Origin: an uncultured Clostridia bacterium
GTDB taxonomy: Bacteria > Bacillota > Clostridia > Oscillospirales > Oscillospiraceae
Reading direction: 5' to 3'
DNA length: 11,307 bases
NCBI GenBank assembly: GCA_946187475.1
Contig: CAMHRJ010000045.1
Location: forward strand, 1-11,307
Shown piece after piece: positions 1 to 7,281 of this stretch; within the stretch, counting starts at the first letter, position 1, and each line of letters opens with the position of its first letter. Made by a program: the position numbers and the translations under genes. A model generated the notes under the pieces. It did no database searches, was not told where the DNA came from, and saw only the letters and a list, made by a program, of their open reading frames with translations.

Positions 1-1
1 T

Positions 2-58
2 TTCCGCGCGAGGGGCGATATCGTGGATATCTATCCGGCGGGAGGCGAGGAAGCATGA
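2..58 (+). pseudogene. UvrB-like fragment cut short by a stop codon
   Basis: Read from base 2, the first 18 codons give FRARGDIVDIYPAGGEEA and then a TGA stop that overlaps the ATG at 55. The stretch FRxRGDxVDIYPA closely resembles the conserved FRVRGDVVEIFPA segment of the excision-repair helicase subunit UvrB, recalled from the family and not aligned here. In UvrB it would be followed by a conserved (I/L)RVEFFGDE block, which is absent. It is therefore at best an internal sliver of uvrB truncated at about base 54, and cannot work as seen. Its left extent is unknown because the window begins inside it. The match is short and could be chance. The GGAGG (41-45) and GAGG (47-50) in this stretch also sit where a ribosome binding site for the ATG at 55 would be expected. 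Confidence 0.4.
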
Positions 59-585
59 GAGCGATCTGCGTGGATGACGAGGCGATTATCCTGGAGCTGG
101 TGGTCTCCATGTGCCGGAAGCTGCCGGAGCTGGACGAGGTGGCCTTCCAGCTGGACCCCAAAGACCTGCAGATCGACACTTATCGTTCCAGCGGCGCCGG
201 CGGCCAGCATGTCAACAAGACCGAAAGCGCCATCCGCATCACCCACCTGCCCACGGGCACGGTGGTGGAGTGCCAGGATGAGCGCAGCCAATATAAGAAC
301 AAAGATCGCGCCATGAAGATCCTGGCCTCCCGACTCTATGCCATGGAGCGGGAAAAGCAGGAGCAGGCCGTGGCCGCCGAGCGCCGCAGCCAGGTGGGCA
401 CCGGCATGCGCAACGAGCGCATCCGCACCTACAACTTCCCACAGGGCCGGGTGACGGACCACCGCATCAGCCTGACGCTCTATAAGATCGATTCGATCAT
501 GGACGGCGATCTGGACGAGATCATGGACGCGCTGATCACCGCCGACCAGGCGGAGCGTCTGCGCGCGTCTACCGAGGAATCATGA
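55..585 (+). CDS. prfA: Chimeric ORF: receiver-domain N-terminus joined to C-terminal half of peptide chain release factor 1
   Basis: The 176-residue product has two unrelated parts. Residues 1 to about 22-29 (MRAICVDDEA..., with the acidic pair D8 D9) look like the first strand and helix of a response-regulator receiver domain. From about residue 23 on it is the C-terminal half of RF1: the catalytic GGQ at residues 49-51 (bases 199-207) within SSGAGGQHVNKT, then ITHLPTGTVVECQDERSQ and the RF1/RF2 signature RTYNFPQGRVTDHRI. RF1 is normally about 355 residues and reads UAA and UAG stop codons. Here domain 1 and the part of domain 2 with the P-x-T codon-reading motif are missing, so this ORF should not act as a release factor. 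GAGG and GGAGG before the ATG give a plausible ribosome binding site. The 3' end is normal and overlaps the next gene by ATGA. It is unlike the stand-alone GGQ rescue factors ArfB and PrfH, because it has the full RF1 tail and no basic C-terminus. The RF1 identity of the tail is certain; whether the chimera is biological is doubtful. Confidence 0.8.
   Translation: MRAICVDDEAIILELVVSMCRKLPELDEVAFQLDPKDLQIDTYRSSGAGGQHVNKTESAIRITHLPTGTVVECQDERSQYKNKDRAMKILASRLYAMEREKQEQAVAAERRSQVGTGMRNERIRTYNFPQGRVTDHRISLTLYKIDSIMDGDLDEIMDALITADQAERLRASTEES
118..141 (+). other. Junction between receiver-domain and RF1 coding sequence
   Basis: Codons 22-29 (KLPELDEV) can be read as belonging to either parent. 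Receiver domains of this type often run ...CRxLPxxxEV after the first helix, while RF1 has a ...VAV(L/M)PE...EV segment just before the xLDPKDL strand that precedes the GGQ loop. The switch point therefore lies in a stretch of up to about 24 bases that both parent genes could share. That fits a join at a short identical sequence, either recombination or an assembly-graph crossover. The reading frame is kept through the join. The exact breakpoint cannot be fixed without the parent genes. Confidence 0.55.
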
Positions 586-1784
586 AAACGCAGATCATCA
601 CAACCGATTTTTCTGCCGCTGCGGCGTTGATCCGCGCCGGCGAGCTGGTGGCCGTTCCCACCGAGACGGTCTATGGCCTCGCGGGCAACGGCCTGGATGT
701 CAACGCCGTGGAGCAGATTTACGAGGTGAAGGGCAGACCCTCCGTGAAGCCTCTGTCCCTGATGGTGCCGGGGCCGGAGGCCATGGACGCCGTTTGCGTG
801 GACGTCCCGCAAGCGGCCTATGCCCTCGCGGAAGCCTTCTGGCCCGGTCCGCTGACCATCGTACTTCCGGCGGCAGCTGCTGTGCCGGAGATCGTCCGCG
901 CCGGCGGCACTACCGTGGGCCTTCGCTGCCCGGACCATCCGGCTACCCTGGAGCTGCTGCGGCAGGCGAAGGTGCCTTTTGCCGCGCCTTCGGCAAACCC
1001 CTCCGGAGCGCCCAGCCCCAGGACGGCAGAGGATGTTCTGCACTACTTCGACGGCAAGATCGCCGCCGTGGTGGACGGCGGCCCCTGCGGTATCGGCACC
1101 GAATCCACCATCGTGGATTTGAGCCGCACGCCTTACCGCATCCTCCGCCCGGGGGCCCTGCCGGAGGAGGAAGTCTGGGACGCGCTGGTGCAGCGTATGC
1201 GCATCGTGGGCGTCACCGGCGGCACCGGCTGCGGCAAGACCACCTTCCTCAGCGCCCTGGAGCGTCAGGGCGCGCTGGTACTGGACTGCGACGAGGTCTA
1301 TCACCAGCTGCTGGAGTCTTCCGATGCGCTGCTTTCGGAGATCGAAGCCCGGTTCCCCGGCACGGTGGCGGACGGCGCGCTGCAGCGCAAAGTGCTGGGG
1401 GAGATCGTCTTCCATGACCCGGCGGCACTGGCGGACTTGAACGCCATCACCCACCGATACATCACCCGGGAACTGTGCCGCAGACTCCGCGACCACGCCC
1501 GCGCCGGCGGAGCTTCCGCCGCCATCGACGCCATCGCCCTGATCGAATCCGGGCTGGCCGAACTCTGCGATGTGATCGTGGGCGTCACCGCGCCGAGAGA
1601 AGCTCGCATTGAGCGTCTGATTCTCCGGGAGGGCGTCACCCGCGCCTATGCCGAAAGCCGCATTGACGCCCAGAAGCCCAATTCCTGGTTCCGGGAGCAC
1701 TGCGACCGCATCATCGAAAATAACAACACGCTGGAAGCGTTTGAAAAGCAAAGTGAAATCGTGAGTATGGAGGTACTGCAATGA
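582..1784 (+). CDS. tsaC-coaE: Fused threonylcarbamoyl-AMP synthase (Sua5/TsaC) and dephospho-CoA kinase (CoaE)
   Basis: The 400-residue protein holds two complete cytosolic enzymes. Residues 1-205 are a Sua5/YrdC domain, which makes threonylcarbamoyl-AMP from threonine, bicarbonate and ATP for the tRNA t6A37 modification. Visible marks are VPTETVYGL (25-33), K50 and R52 of the KxR motif, FWPGPLTIVL, S137 and N139 in PSANPSG, ESTIVDLS and ILRPGAL. Residues 206-400 are CoaE, which phosphorylates dephospho-CoA in the last step of CoA synthesis. Visible marks are the P-loop GGTGCGKT (213-220), DCDEVYH (235-241), AIDAIALIESGL, RLILREG and the CDRIIENNNT tail. Each part has its usual free-standing length, and CoaE begins at what looks like its own initiator, M206 (bases 1197-1199). 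No stop separates them, and the GGAGGAGG at 1163-1170 is too far upstream (about 26 bases) to be a normal ribosome binding site for that ATG, so one polypeptide is the simplest reading. The gene starts by ATGA overlap with the RF1 tail and ends by ATGA overlap with the aminopeptidase gene, implying a translationally coupled operon. The enzyme assignments are firm. I do not recognise the fusion as a standard architecture. Confidence 0.93.
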   Translation: MKTQIITTDFSAAAALIRAGELVAVPTETVYGLAGNGLDVNAVEQIYEVKGRPSVKPLSLMVPGPEAMDAVCVDVPQAAYALAEAFWPGPLTIVLPAAAAVPEIVRAGGTTVGLRCPDHPATLELLRQAKVPFAAPSANPSGAPSPRTAEDVLHYFDGKIAAVVDGGPCGIGTESTIVDLSRTPYRILRPGALPEEEVWDALVQRMRIVGVTGGTGCGKTTFLSALERQGALVLDCDEVYHQLLESSDALLSEIEARFPGTVADGALQRKVLGEIVFHDPAALADLNAITHRYITRELCRRLRDHARAGGASAAIDAIALIESGLAELCDVIVGVTAPREARIERLILREGVTRAYAESRIDAQKPNSWFREHCDRIIENNNTLEAFEKQSEIVSMEVLQ

Positions 1785-3169
1785 GCAAAGAGAAAGATTG
1801 GCGGGAGAAACTGTTTTACGAGCAGAAAAACGGCTATGACCTCATCGACGCCGATGAGTCGAAGCTGGTCTACGCCTATGCCGAGGGCTATAAGCGTTTC
1901 ATGGACGAAGCCCGCATGGAGCGGGAGGCGGTCCGCCTCGGCATCCAGATGGCGGAGGAACAGGGCTTTCAGGCCTACGAGCCCGGTATGCAGCTGAAGG
2001 CAGGAGACAAGGTCTATCTGAACAATCGGGGCAAGTCCCTGATTCTTGCCGTCATCGGCACGGAGCCACTGTCTGAGGGCGCGGTCATCGCCGGCGCCCA
2101 CGTGGATTCTCCCCGGCTGGACCTGAAGCAGATGCCCGTCTATGAGGACACGGAGATGGCCTATTTCCGCACCCACTATTACGGCGGCATCAAGAAATAC
2201 CAGTGGGTCACGATCCCGCTGGAGCTCCACGGCGTCGTGGCGCTGAAAAACGGCGACGTGCTGGATGTCTGCATTGGCAACAAGCCCGAGGACCCGCAGT
2301 TCGTCATCACCGATCTGCTGCCCCACCTGGCCGCGGACCAGATGAAGAAGACCATGGCCGAGGGCATCAAGGGCGAGGGCCTGAACATCCTCATCGGCAG
2401 CGTGCCCTACGCTGACGAGGGCAAGGACCGGGTGAAGCTGGCCATTCTCAGCCTGCTCTACGATGACTACGGCATCACCGAGGAGGACTTCCTCTCCGCC
2501 GAGCTCACCGCCGTCCCCGCTTTCCAGAGCCGGGACATCGGCTTTGACCGCAGCATGATCGGCGCCTACGGCCACGATGACCGGGTCTGCGCTTATGCGG
2601 AGCTGCGCGCCATTCTGGATGTGAAGAAGCCCCGCCGCACGGCGGTCTGCATCCTGGCCGACAAGGAGGAGATCGGTTCCGAGGGCGTCTCGGGCATGAA
2701 GTCCCGGGCCTTCGACACTTTCATGGAGGATCTCTGCGAGCAGCAGGGCGTGGCACTGCGCCGCTGCTATGAAAAGAGCTTCTGCCTCTCCGCCGACGTC
2801 TGCAACGCCTATGACCCCATCTATCCCGAGGTCAGCGAAAAGCGCAGCGAGGCCAAGATCAACTATGGTCTCGGCATCTGCAAGTTCACCGGTGCCCGGG
2901 GCAAGGGCGGCACCAGCGACGCCTCCGCCGAGGTGGTGGCCCATGTGCGCAAGCTCTTTGCTGCGAGCGGCGTCATCTGGCAGATGTGTGAGCTGGGCAA
3001 GGTGGACCAGGGCGGCGGCGGCACCATCGCCAAGTTCATGGCCAACCGCAACATCGACACCATCGACGCCGGCGTCCCTGTGCTGAGCATGCACGCACCC
3101 TTTGAGGTGGTCTCCAAGCTGGACTGCTGGATGACCTACAAGGGCGTTCTGGCGGCTTATCAGGAGTGA
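1781..3169 (+). CDS. apeA: M18 family zinc aminopeptidase
   Basis: The 462-residue cytosolic metallopeptidase removes N-terminal residues from peptides, with a probable role in peptide turnover. Family M18 enzymes carry two metal ions. The expected ligands are visible: H107 and D109 in AHVDSPRLD, D266 in YGHDDRVCAY as the bridging aspartate, E296 (base) and E297 (ligand) in ADKEEIGSEG, D339 in SADVCNAYDP, and H438 in SMHAPFEV. The opening KLFYEQKNGYDLI, and HYYGGIKKYQW further in, point to the aminopeptidase 1 branch (ApeA-like) common in clostridia. The length is normal for that branch and the gene is intact. The start is set by ATGA overlap with the fused kinase gene and by GGAGGT at 1769-1774, six bases before the ATG. 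It is the last gene of its operon, with a strong terminator following. Confidence 0.95.
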   Translation: MSKEKDWREKLFYEQKNGYDLIDADESKLVYAYAEGYKRFMDEARMEREAVRLGIQMAEEQGFQAYEPGMQLKAGDKVYLNNRGKSLILAVIGTEPLSEGAVIAGAHVDSPRLDLKQMPVYEDTEMAYFRTHYYGGIKKYQWVTIPLELHGVVALKNGDVLDVCIGNKPEDPQFVITDLLPHLAADQMKKTMAEGIKGEGLNILIGSVPYADEGKDRVKLAILSLLYDDYGITEEDFLSAELTAVPAFQSRDIGFDRSMIGAYGHDDRVCAYAELRAILDVKKPRRTAVCILADKEEIGSEGVSGMKSRAFDTFMEDLCEQQGVALRRCYEKSFCLSADVCNAYDPIYPEVSEKRSEAKINYGLGICKFTGARGKGGTSDASAEVVAHVRKLFAASGVIWQMCELGKVDQGGGGTIAKFMANRNIDTIDAGVPVLSMHAPFEVVSKLDCWMTYKGVLAAYQE

Positions 3170-3193
3170 TTTTCGGCACAATGGCCTGAATTC

Positions 3194-3241
3194 GAGGCAG
3201 ATTCCCTGCGGGAGCAGGGAATCTGCCTCTTGTGCTTTTTT
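3194..3241 (+). terminator. Rho-independent terminator of the RF1-tail/tsaC-coaE/apeA operon
   Basis: A perfect 16-base-pair inverted repeat, with arms at 3194-3209 and 3214-3229, closes on a GGGA tetraloop and is followed by TTGTGC and six T residues at 3236-3241. It lies 24 bases after the aminopeptidase stop codon. The T-run begins six bases after the stem, a little later than ideal, but the stem has no mismatch. Confidence 0.9.
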
Positions 3242-3258
3242 AAAAAGTATGATATTAT
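3230..3258 (+). promoter_or_regulatory. Candidate sigma-A promoter for uppP
   Basis: TTGTGC at 3230-3235 and TATTAT at 3253-3258 are separated by 17 bases, the spacing expected of a vegetative promoter. The -10 box is good and the -35 box weak, with only TTG matching the consensus. The region is AT-rich in a GC-rich genome and directly follows a terminator, so a new transcript should begin about here. Overlapping alternatives for the -10 box (TATAAC at 3256-3261, CATAAT at 3274-3279) have worse -35 partners. Confidence 0.45.
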
Positions 3259-3298
3259 AACTATTCAGGGTTACATAATCTGTATGAGTCCGATTCCC

Positions 3299-3304
3299 GG
3301 AGGT
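3299..3304 (+). promoter_or_regulatory. Ribosome binding site that selects the GTG start of uppP
   Basis: GGAGGT lies seven bases before the GTG at 3312. No in-frame ATG fits the N-terminus of the UppP family, so this strong site decides for the rarer GTG initiator, giving a protein that begins MSILNAIILGLVQG as expected of the family. Confidence 0.85.
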
Positions 3305-3311
3305 ATCATCT

Positions 3312-4154
3312 GTGTCTATCTTGAACGCGATCATCCTGGGTCTGGTACAGGGCATTGCGGAATTCCTGCCCATCTCCAGCTCCGGCCACCTGTCGGTGCT
3401 CCAGAATCTGTTCCATATGTCCACTGCCGAAGAGGGACATCTCTTTTTCGACGTGCTGCTGCATCTGGGCACGCTGATCTCCATTCTCATCGTCTATCGC
3501 AGCGACATCGTCCAGATGTTCCGCGAGGTGGTCCTGGCCTTTCAGGGCCGGGGGCTCCAGACTGGGAAGGGGAAGAATCGGCGGCCGCTGCCCATGGCGC
3601 GGTTTGTGGTCATGATTGTCATTGCCACGCTTCCGCTGGTGCTGATGCTGCCCATCAAGGACAAGATCGAGGAGCTTTATTACCACACCTTTGCCATCGG
3701 CCTGTTTTTCCTGCTCACGGGCTGCATTCTCTACATCTCTGACCGGATGCCCACGGGCGAGCGCAACGAGCGCACCATGACCGCCCTGGATGCGCTGCTC
3801 ATCGGCCTGTGCCAGTGCGTGGCGCTGATTCCGGGCATCTCCCGCTCCGGCGTCACCATCACCGCCGGCATGTCCCGGGGCATGGATCGGGACTTCGCGG
3901 TGAAGTTTTCCTTTCTCATGTCCGTTCCTGCGGTGGCAGGCTCCGCGCTGCTGACGCTGATCGACGCCTTCAAGGCGGGCATCGATGCGTCCCTGATTCC
4001 GGCCTATCTGATCGGCACGGTCATCGCCACCATCACCGGCGTCTTTGCCATCCGGCTGGTGCGGCGCATCACCGCCAGCGGCCGGTTCGGCAGCTTCTGC
4101 TATTATTGCTGGGGCGCCGGCACCCTGACGCTGATCCTGTCTCTGATCTTCTGA
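3312..4154 (+). CDS. uppP: Undecaprenyl-diphosphatase UppP (BacA)
   Basis: This 280-residue integral membrane enzyme removes a phosphate from undecaprenyl diphosphate to regenerate the lipid carrier for peptidoglycan and other wall polymers. High levels of UppP give bacitracin resistance in other bacteria. Both active-site signatures are present: Q13-G-I-A-E17 running into FLPISSSGHL (18-27), and PGISRSGVT (174-182) with the essential-type arginine R178. Several hydrophobic segments follow the family pattern, and the length is close to the usual 265-280. A basic cytoplasmic loop (about 78-97) separates the first helices from the rest. Translation starts at GTG. The gene opens a new transcription unit after a terminator and is followed 29 bases later by ftsK. 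Identification is firm. Confidence 0.96.
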   Translation: MSILNAIILGLVQGIAEFLPISSSGHLSVLQNLFHMSTAEEGHLFFDVLLHLGTLISILIVYRSDIVQMFREVVLAFQGRGLQTGKGKNRRPLPMARFVVMIVIATLPLVLMLPIKDKIEELYYHTFAIGLFFLLTGCILYISDRMPTGERNERTMTALDALLIGLCQCVALIPGISRSGVTITAGMSRGMDRDFAVKFSFLMSVPAVAGSALLTLIDAFKAGIDASLIPAYLIGTVIATITGVFAIRLVRRITASGRFGSFCYYCWGAGTLTLILSLIF

Positions 4155-4183
4155 TTTGATAATCTAATCTAAGGAGTACTTTC

Positions 4184-6814
4184 ATGGCGAAAGCAAGTTC
4201 CAACAAGAAAACAACCACGACCAAGCGGCCTCCCGTCAAGGGCGCGCCTACGAAGTCCTCTGCCAAAAAGAAGACTTCTGCCCCTCCGCCGGAGCCGGAG
4301 CAGCCCGCCGTTCCGCTGATGTGGGTCTATGGCGGCGTTGCGCTGCTGCTGGGCGTTCTGGCCTTCATCGGCTTCTTCCTCCATGAGGGATCCAACGATG
4401 GCTTCCTGCTGCGCTATTTCCGCAGCTTCCTCATGGGCGTCATCGGCTATGGCTACTGGGTCTTTCCCTTTGCCATGGCGCTGCTGGCCTGGGTGTTCGT
4501 GGCCCCGCGGCGGGAGAGCATGGCCTTCCGCATCACGTCGGCCATCCTGCTGCCGATTCTCATGGGCGGCTTCCTGCATCTGATTCTCTGCGGCGTGAAC
4601 TTCACCGAGGGCGATGTGGGCGCCATGATCGGCGAGCTGTACTTAAGCGGCCAGGCGGGAACCTCCGGCGGCATCATCGCCGGCGGCATCGCTATGCTGC
4701 TGCAGGCGGCTTTGAGCAAGTATGTGGCGGTCCCGCTGCTGCTCCTTGCCTTCACCTACTGCCTGCTGCGCTGCTTCTATTTCACCATCCGCAAATTCGT
4801 CGTCTGGCTCCGGGAGCGCAGCGAAGCGCAGTTTACCCCGGACTCTGTGGTGGACGATTTCTACGATGAGCCCGTCCGGGAAAAGCCCGTGGCCCGCAGC
4901 ACCCGCCGTTCGGTTCCCACTGCGGCGGACATGCCGTTGGAGCCCGTTAAGCCCAGGCCCCAGGTGCAGACCCAGACTGCGAAGCCTGCCGCGAAGCTGC
5001 AAAAGACCAACTGGACCTTTGACATTCCTCTGGACGGCGAGCCTGAGCGCAAGCCTGCGGTGAAGGATACCACCCATGTAAAGCCCCTCTCCATGGAGGA
5101 GGCCGCCGATCTGGCGGGCGTGGATCTCAGCAGTGAGGAAGGGGAGAAGGTCAGCAGCCCCAAGGGCGCCAAGAAGGCGGCAGCAGCCGCCGTGGCCGCC
5201 GAAACTGCTGCCATCGCCTCCGCCATCGACAGCCAGTCCGCGGAGCATTCTGCCTATCAGCTGCCGCCCGTGTCCTTCCTGAAGGCCGGCAGCCGCAGCC
5301 GCGCCGACGCCACCGAGGAGGTGGAGTTCAACCGTGACCGGCTGGCCACTGCGCTCAACAGCTTCGGTGTCAACGCCAATATTCGCGACATCACCCGCGG
5401 ACCCACGGTCACCCGCTACGACCTCCAGCTGGAGGCGGGCGTGAAGCTCAACAAGATCACCAACCTGGCAAACGACCTTGCCCTGGCTCTGGGCGTGGAG
5501 AATGTGCGCATCGCACCGGTGCCGGACAAAATCTCCACCGTGGGCATTGAGGTGCCCAACAAGGTCAAGAGCACCATCGGCCTGCGGGATATCATCGACA
5601 CCAACGACTTCCGCAACGCCAAGAGCAAGGTCTCCTTCGCCGTGGGCAAGGACATCGGCGGCAACAACATCATCGGAAACATCTCCCGGCTGCCCCACAT
5701 GCTCATTGCCGGCACCACCGGTTCCGGTAAGTCCGTGTGCCTGAACTCCCTGATTCTGAGTCTCCTGTATGAGGCCACCCCCGACGAGGTGCGTCTCATC
5801 ATGATCGACCCCAAGATGGTGGAATTCACGGTCTACAACGGCATCCCGCATCTGTATATCCCCGTGGTCAACGACCCGAAGAAGGCCGCCGGCGCCCTCC
5901 AGTGGGCGGTGGTGGAAATGCTCAAGCGCTATCGTCTCTTCTCTGAGGTGCAGGTCCGCGATCTGAAGAGCTATAACGAGCTTCAGGAGAGCGACCCCGA
6001 CGGCGAAAAGCTGCCCACGGTGGTCATCATCATCGACGAGCTGGCCGACCTGATGCTCTGCGCCGCCAAGGAAGTGGAGGAGAGCATCTGCCGCGTGGCC
6101 CAGATGGGCCGTGCCGCCGGCATGCACCTGATTATCGCCACCCAGCGTCCCTCCGCGGACGTGATCACCGGCCTCATGAAGGCCAACATCCCCAGCCGCA
6201 TCGCCCTGAGCGTCTCCTCCGCGCTGGAGAGCCGCATCATCCTCGATAACCCCGGCGCCGAAAAGCTCATGGGCAACGGCGACATGCTCTATGCGCCTGT
6301 GACCCTGGGCAAGCCCCTGCGCGTGCAGGGCGCCTTCGTCTCCGACGAGGAGCGGGAGGAAGTCATCAACTTCATCAAGCAGAATTCCGAGGCGGACTAC
6401 AGCCAGGACATCATGGACCAGGTGGACCAGAACGCCATCAAGGCCGATACCAAGGGCTCCGGCTCCTCCTCCGGCGGCGGAAACGATGCCGCTCCCGCCG
6501 ACAAGAACAGTGATTACGATGAGCTGCTGCCCCAGGGCGTGGACGTGATTCTGGAGACCGGCCAGGCCTCCGTCTCCATGCTTCAGCGCCGTCTGAAGCT
6601 GGGCTATTCCCGGGCCGCCCGTCTGGTAGACCAGATGGAGGAAATGGGCGTGGTCGGCCCCTTCGAGGGCTCCAAGCCCCGGAAGATCCTCATTACCCGG
6701 GAGCAGTGGCAGGAGATGCAGCTGGTGCAGGGTACCGCCCCCGGCGAGGTCCTGCGCACCCAGATGGATTTTGCGGATGAGACCGCAGAGGAAACCAATG
6801 ACGATGAACTCTAA
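4184..6814 (+). CDS. ftsK: DNA translocase of the FtsK/SpoIIIE family
   Basis: The 876-residue protein is a membrane-anchored, ATP-driven DNA pump that clears chromosome DNA from the closing septum, and in spore formers can move DNA into the forespore. Domains in order are a basic, Lys/Thr-rich cytoplasmic N-terminus (1-40), about four membrane segments (roughly 45-66, 82-107, 114-138 and 179-200, with another weakly hydrophobic stretch at 161-177), a long Ala/Pro-rich linker (about 215-385), and the RecA-like motor. The motor shows Walker A GTTGSGKS at 510-517, Walker B VVIIIDE at 613-619 and the family block IATQRPSADVITG. A flexible Gly/Ser linker then leads to a winged-helix gamma domain (about 779-845), which in the family reads polar KOPS/SRS-type DNA sequences. 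AAGGAG at 4171-4176 precedes the ATG by seven bases. The sequence does not settle between an FtsK and a SpoIIIE role. The gene is complete and overlaps the next one. Confidence 0.96.
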   Translation: MAKASSNKKTTTTKRPPVKGAPTKSSAKKKTSAPPPEPEQPAVPLMWVYGGVALLLGVLAFIGFFLHEGSNDGFLLRYFRSFLMGVIGYGYWVFPFAMALLAWVFVAPRRESMAFRITSAILLPILMGGFLHLILCGVNFTEGDVGAMIGELYLSGQAGTSGGIIAGGIAMLLQAALSKYVAVPLLLLAFTYCLLRCFYFTIRKFVVWLRERSEAQFTPDSVVDDFYDEPVREKPVARSTRRSVPTAADMPLEPVKPRPQVQTQTAKPAAKLQKTNWTFDIPLDGEPERKPAVKDTTHVKPLSMEEAADLAGVDLSSEEGEKVSSPKGAKKAAAAAVAAETAAIASAIDSQSAEHSAYQLPPVSFLKAGSRSRADATEEVEFNRDRLATALNSFGVNANIRDITRGPTVTRYDLQLEAGVKLNKITNLANDLALALGVENVRIAPVPDKISTVGIEVPNKVKSTIGLRDIIDTNDFRNAKSKVSFAVGKDIGGNNIIGNISRLPHMLIAGTTGSGKSVCLNSLILSLLYEATPDEVRLIMIDPKMVEFTVYNGIPHLYIPVVNDPKKAAGALQWAVVEMLKRYRLFSEVQVRDLKSYNELQESDPDGEKLPTVVIIIDELADLMLCAAKEVEESICRVAQMGRAAGMHLIIATQRPSADVITGLMKANIPSRIALSVSSALESRIILDNPGAEKLMGNGDMLYAPVTLGKPLRVQGAFVSDEEREEVINFIKQNSEADYSQDIMDQVDQNAIKADTKGSGSSSGGGNDAAPADKNSDYDELLPQGVDVILETGQASVSMLQRRLKLGYSRAARLVDQMEEMGVVGPFEGSKPRKILITREQWQEMQLVQGTAPGEVLRTQMDFADETAEETNDDEL
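6788..6792 (+). promoter_or_regulatory. Ribosome binding site deciding the mrnC start
   Basis: GAGGA lies five bases before the ATG at 6798, inside the last codons of ftsK. An upstream in-frame ATG at 6771 has no comparable site, and the ATG at 6804 is 11 bases away, so 6798 is preferred. This gives a 17-base overlap with ftsK and suggests translational coupling. Confidence 0.6.
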
Positions 6815-7280
6815 TGCTGCTACCGCGGGGCTGCCTTCGGGCGGCCCCGCGAACCCCATTGAATACCATGCCGGCGAAGCCTTCGCCCCGCACCTGACCG
6901 ATGCCGAGGCCGGCGCTTTCAGCGTTCTGGCCCTGGCCCACATCGGCGACGGCGTCTATGAGCTCATGATGCGCACGGCTTTGGCCCAGGCCGGTATCAC
7001 GGCGGTGCATCAGCTCCACCGGGAGACCGTCCGCCGGGTGAACGCGCCGGCCCAGGCCTCGGCCATGGAATCCATGCTGCCGCTGCTGACGGAGGCGGAG
7101 CGCGCAGTCTATAAGCGCGGGCGCAACGCCAAGGTGAACTCCGTTCCCCAGCACGCCAACGCGGCGGAATACCATGCTGCCACCGGTCTGGAGACCCTGT
7201 TCGGCTGGCTCTGGCTCCGGGGCGAGACAAAGCGTCTTACGGAGCTCTTCAACGCCGTGCATGCAGTAGGGAGGATCTGA
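6798..7280 (+). CDS. mrnC: Mini-ribonuclease III (MrnC)
   Basis: This protein of about 160 residues is a dimeric RNase III-type endonuclease without the double-stranded-RNA-binding domain. In Bacillus subtilis Mini-III performs the final trimming of 23S rRNA precursors. The diagnostic motif is LALAHIGDGVYELMMR (residues 44-59 from this start), which contains the catalytic aspartate D51 and matches the family pattern LAYIGDAVYELYVR. Further support comes from YKRGRNAKVNSVP and the C-terminal YHAATGLETLFGWLWL block, which carries the conserved EY-x-x-ATG-x-E-x-LxG-x-L signature. The N-terminus is about 20-30 residues longer than in Bacillus and of low complexity, so a start further in cannot be excluded. 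The gene overlaps the end of ftsK and is followed one base after its stop by rqcH, consistent with one operon. Confidence 0.92.
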   Translation: MTMNSNAATAGLPSGGPANPIEYHAGEAFAPHLTDAEAGAFSVLALAHIGDGVYELMMRTALAQAGITAVHQLHRETVRRVNAPAQASAMESMLPLLTEAERAVYKRGRNAKVNSVPQHANAAEYHAATGLETLFGWLWLRGETKRLTELFNAVHAVGRI

Positions 7281-7281
7281 C

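Noticed and set aside
55..585. The short GGQ protein as an ArfB- or PrfH-type ribosome rescue factor.
   Set aside because: It carries the full RF1 C-terminal signature (RTYNFPQGRVTDHRI) and ends in an acidic tail, unlike the basic tail of ArfB. It is a piece of RF1, not a member of those families.
1163..1199. A separate coaE gene starting at the internal ATG 1197 with GGAGGAGG as its ribosome binding site.
   Set aside because: The purine run is about 26 bases upstream of the ATG, too far for normal initiation, and no stop codon precedes it. Internal initiation is possible but not supported.
4643..6943. A 766-codon open frame on the minus strand opposite ftsK, and similar long antisense frames at 1646-3490, 480-1781 and 9907-11208.
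   Set aside because: High GC in the third codon position of the sense genes removes stop codons from one antisense frame. The sense strand has clear families and motifs; the antisense products are low-complexity His/Gly/Ala/Leu-rich with no recognisable motif.
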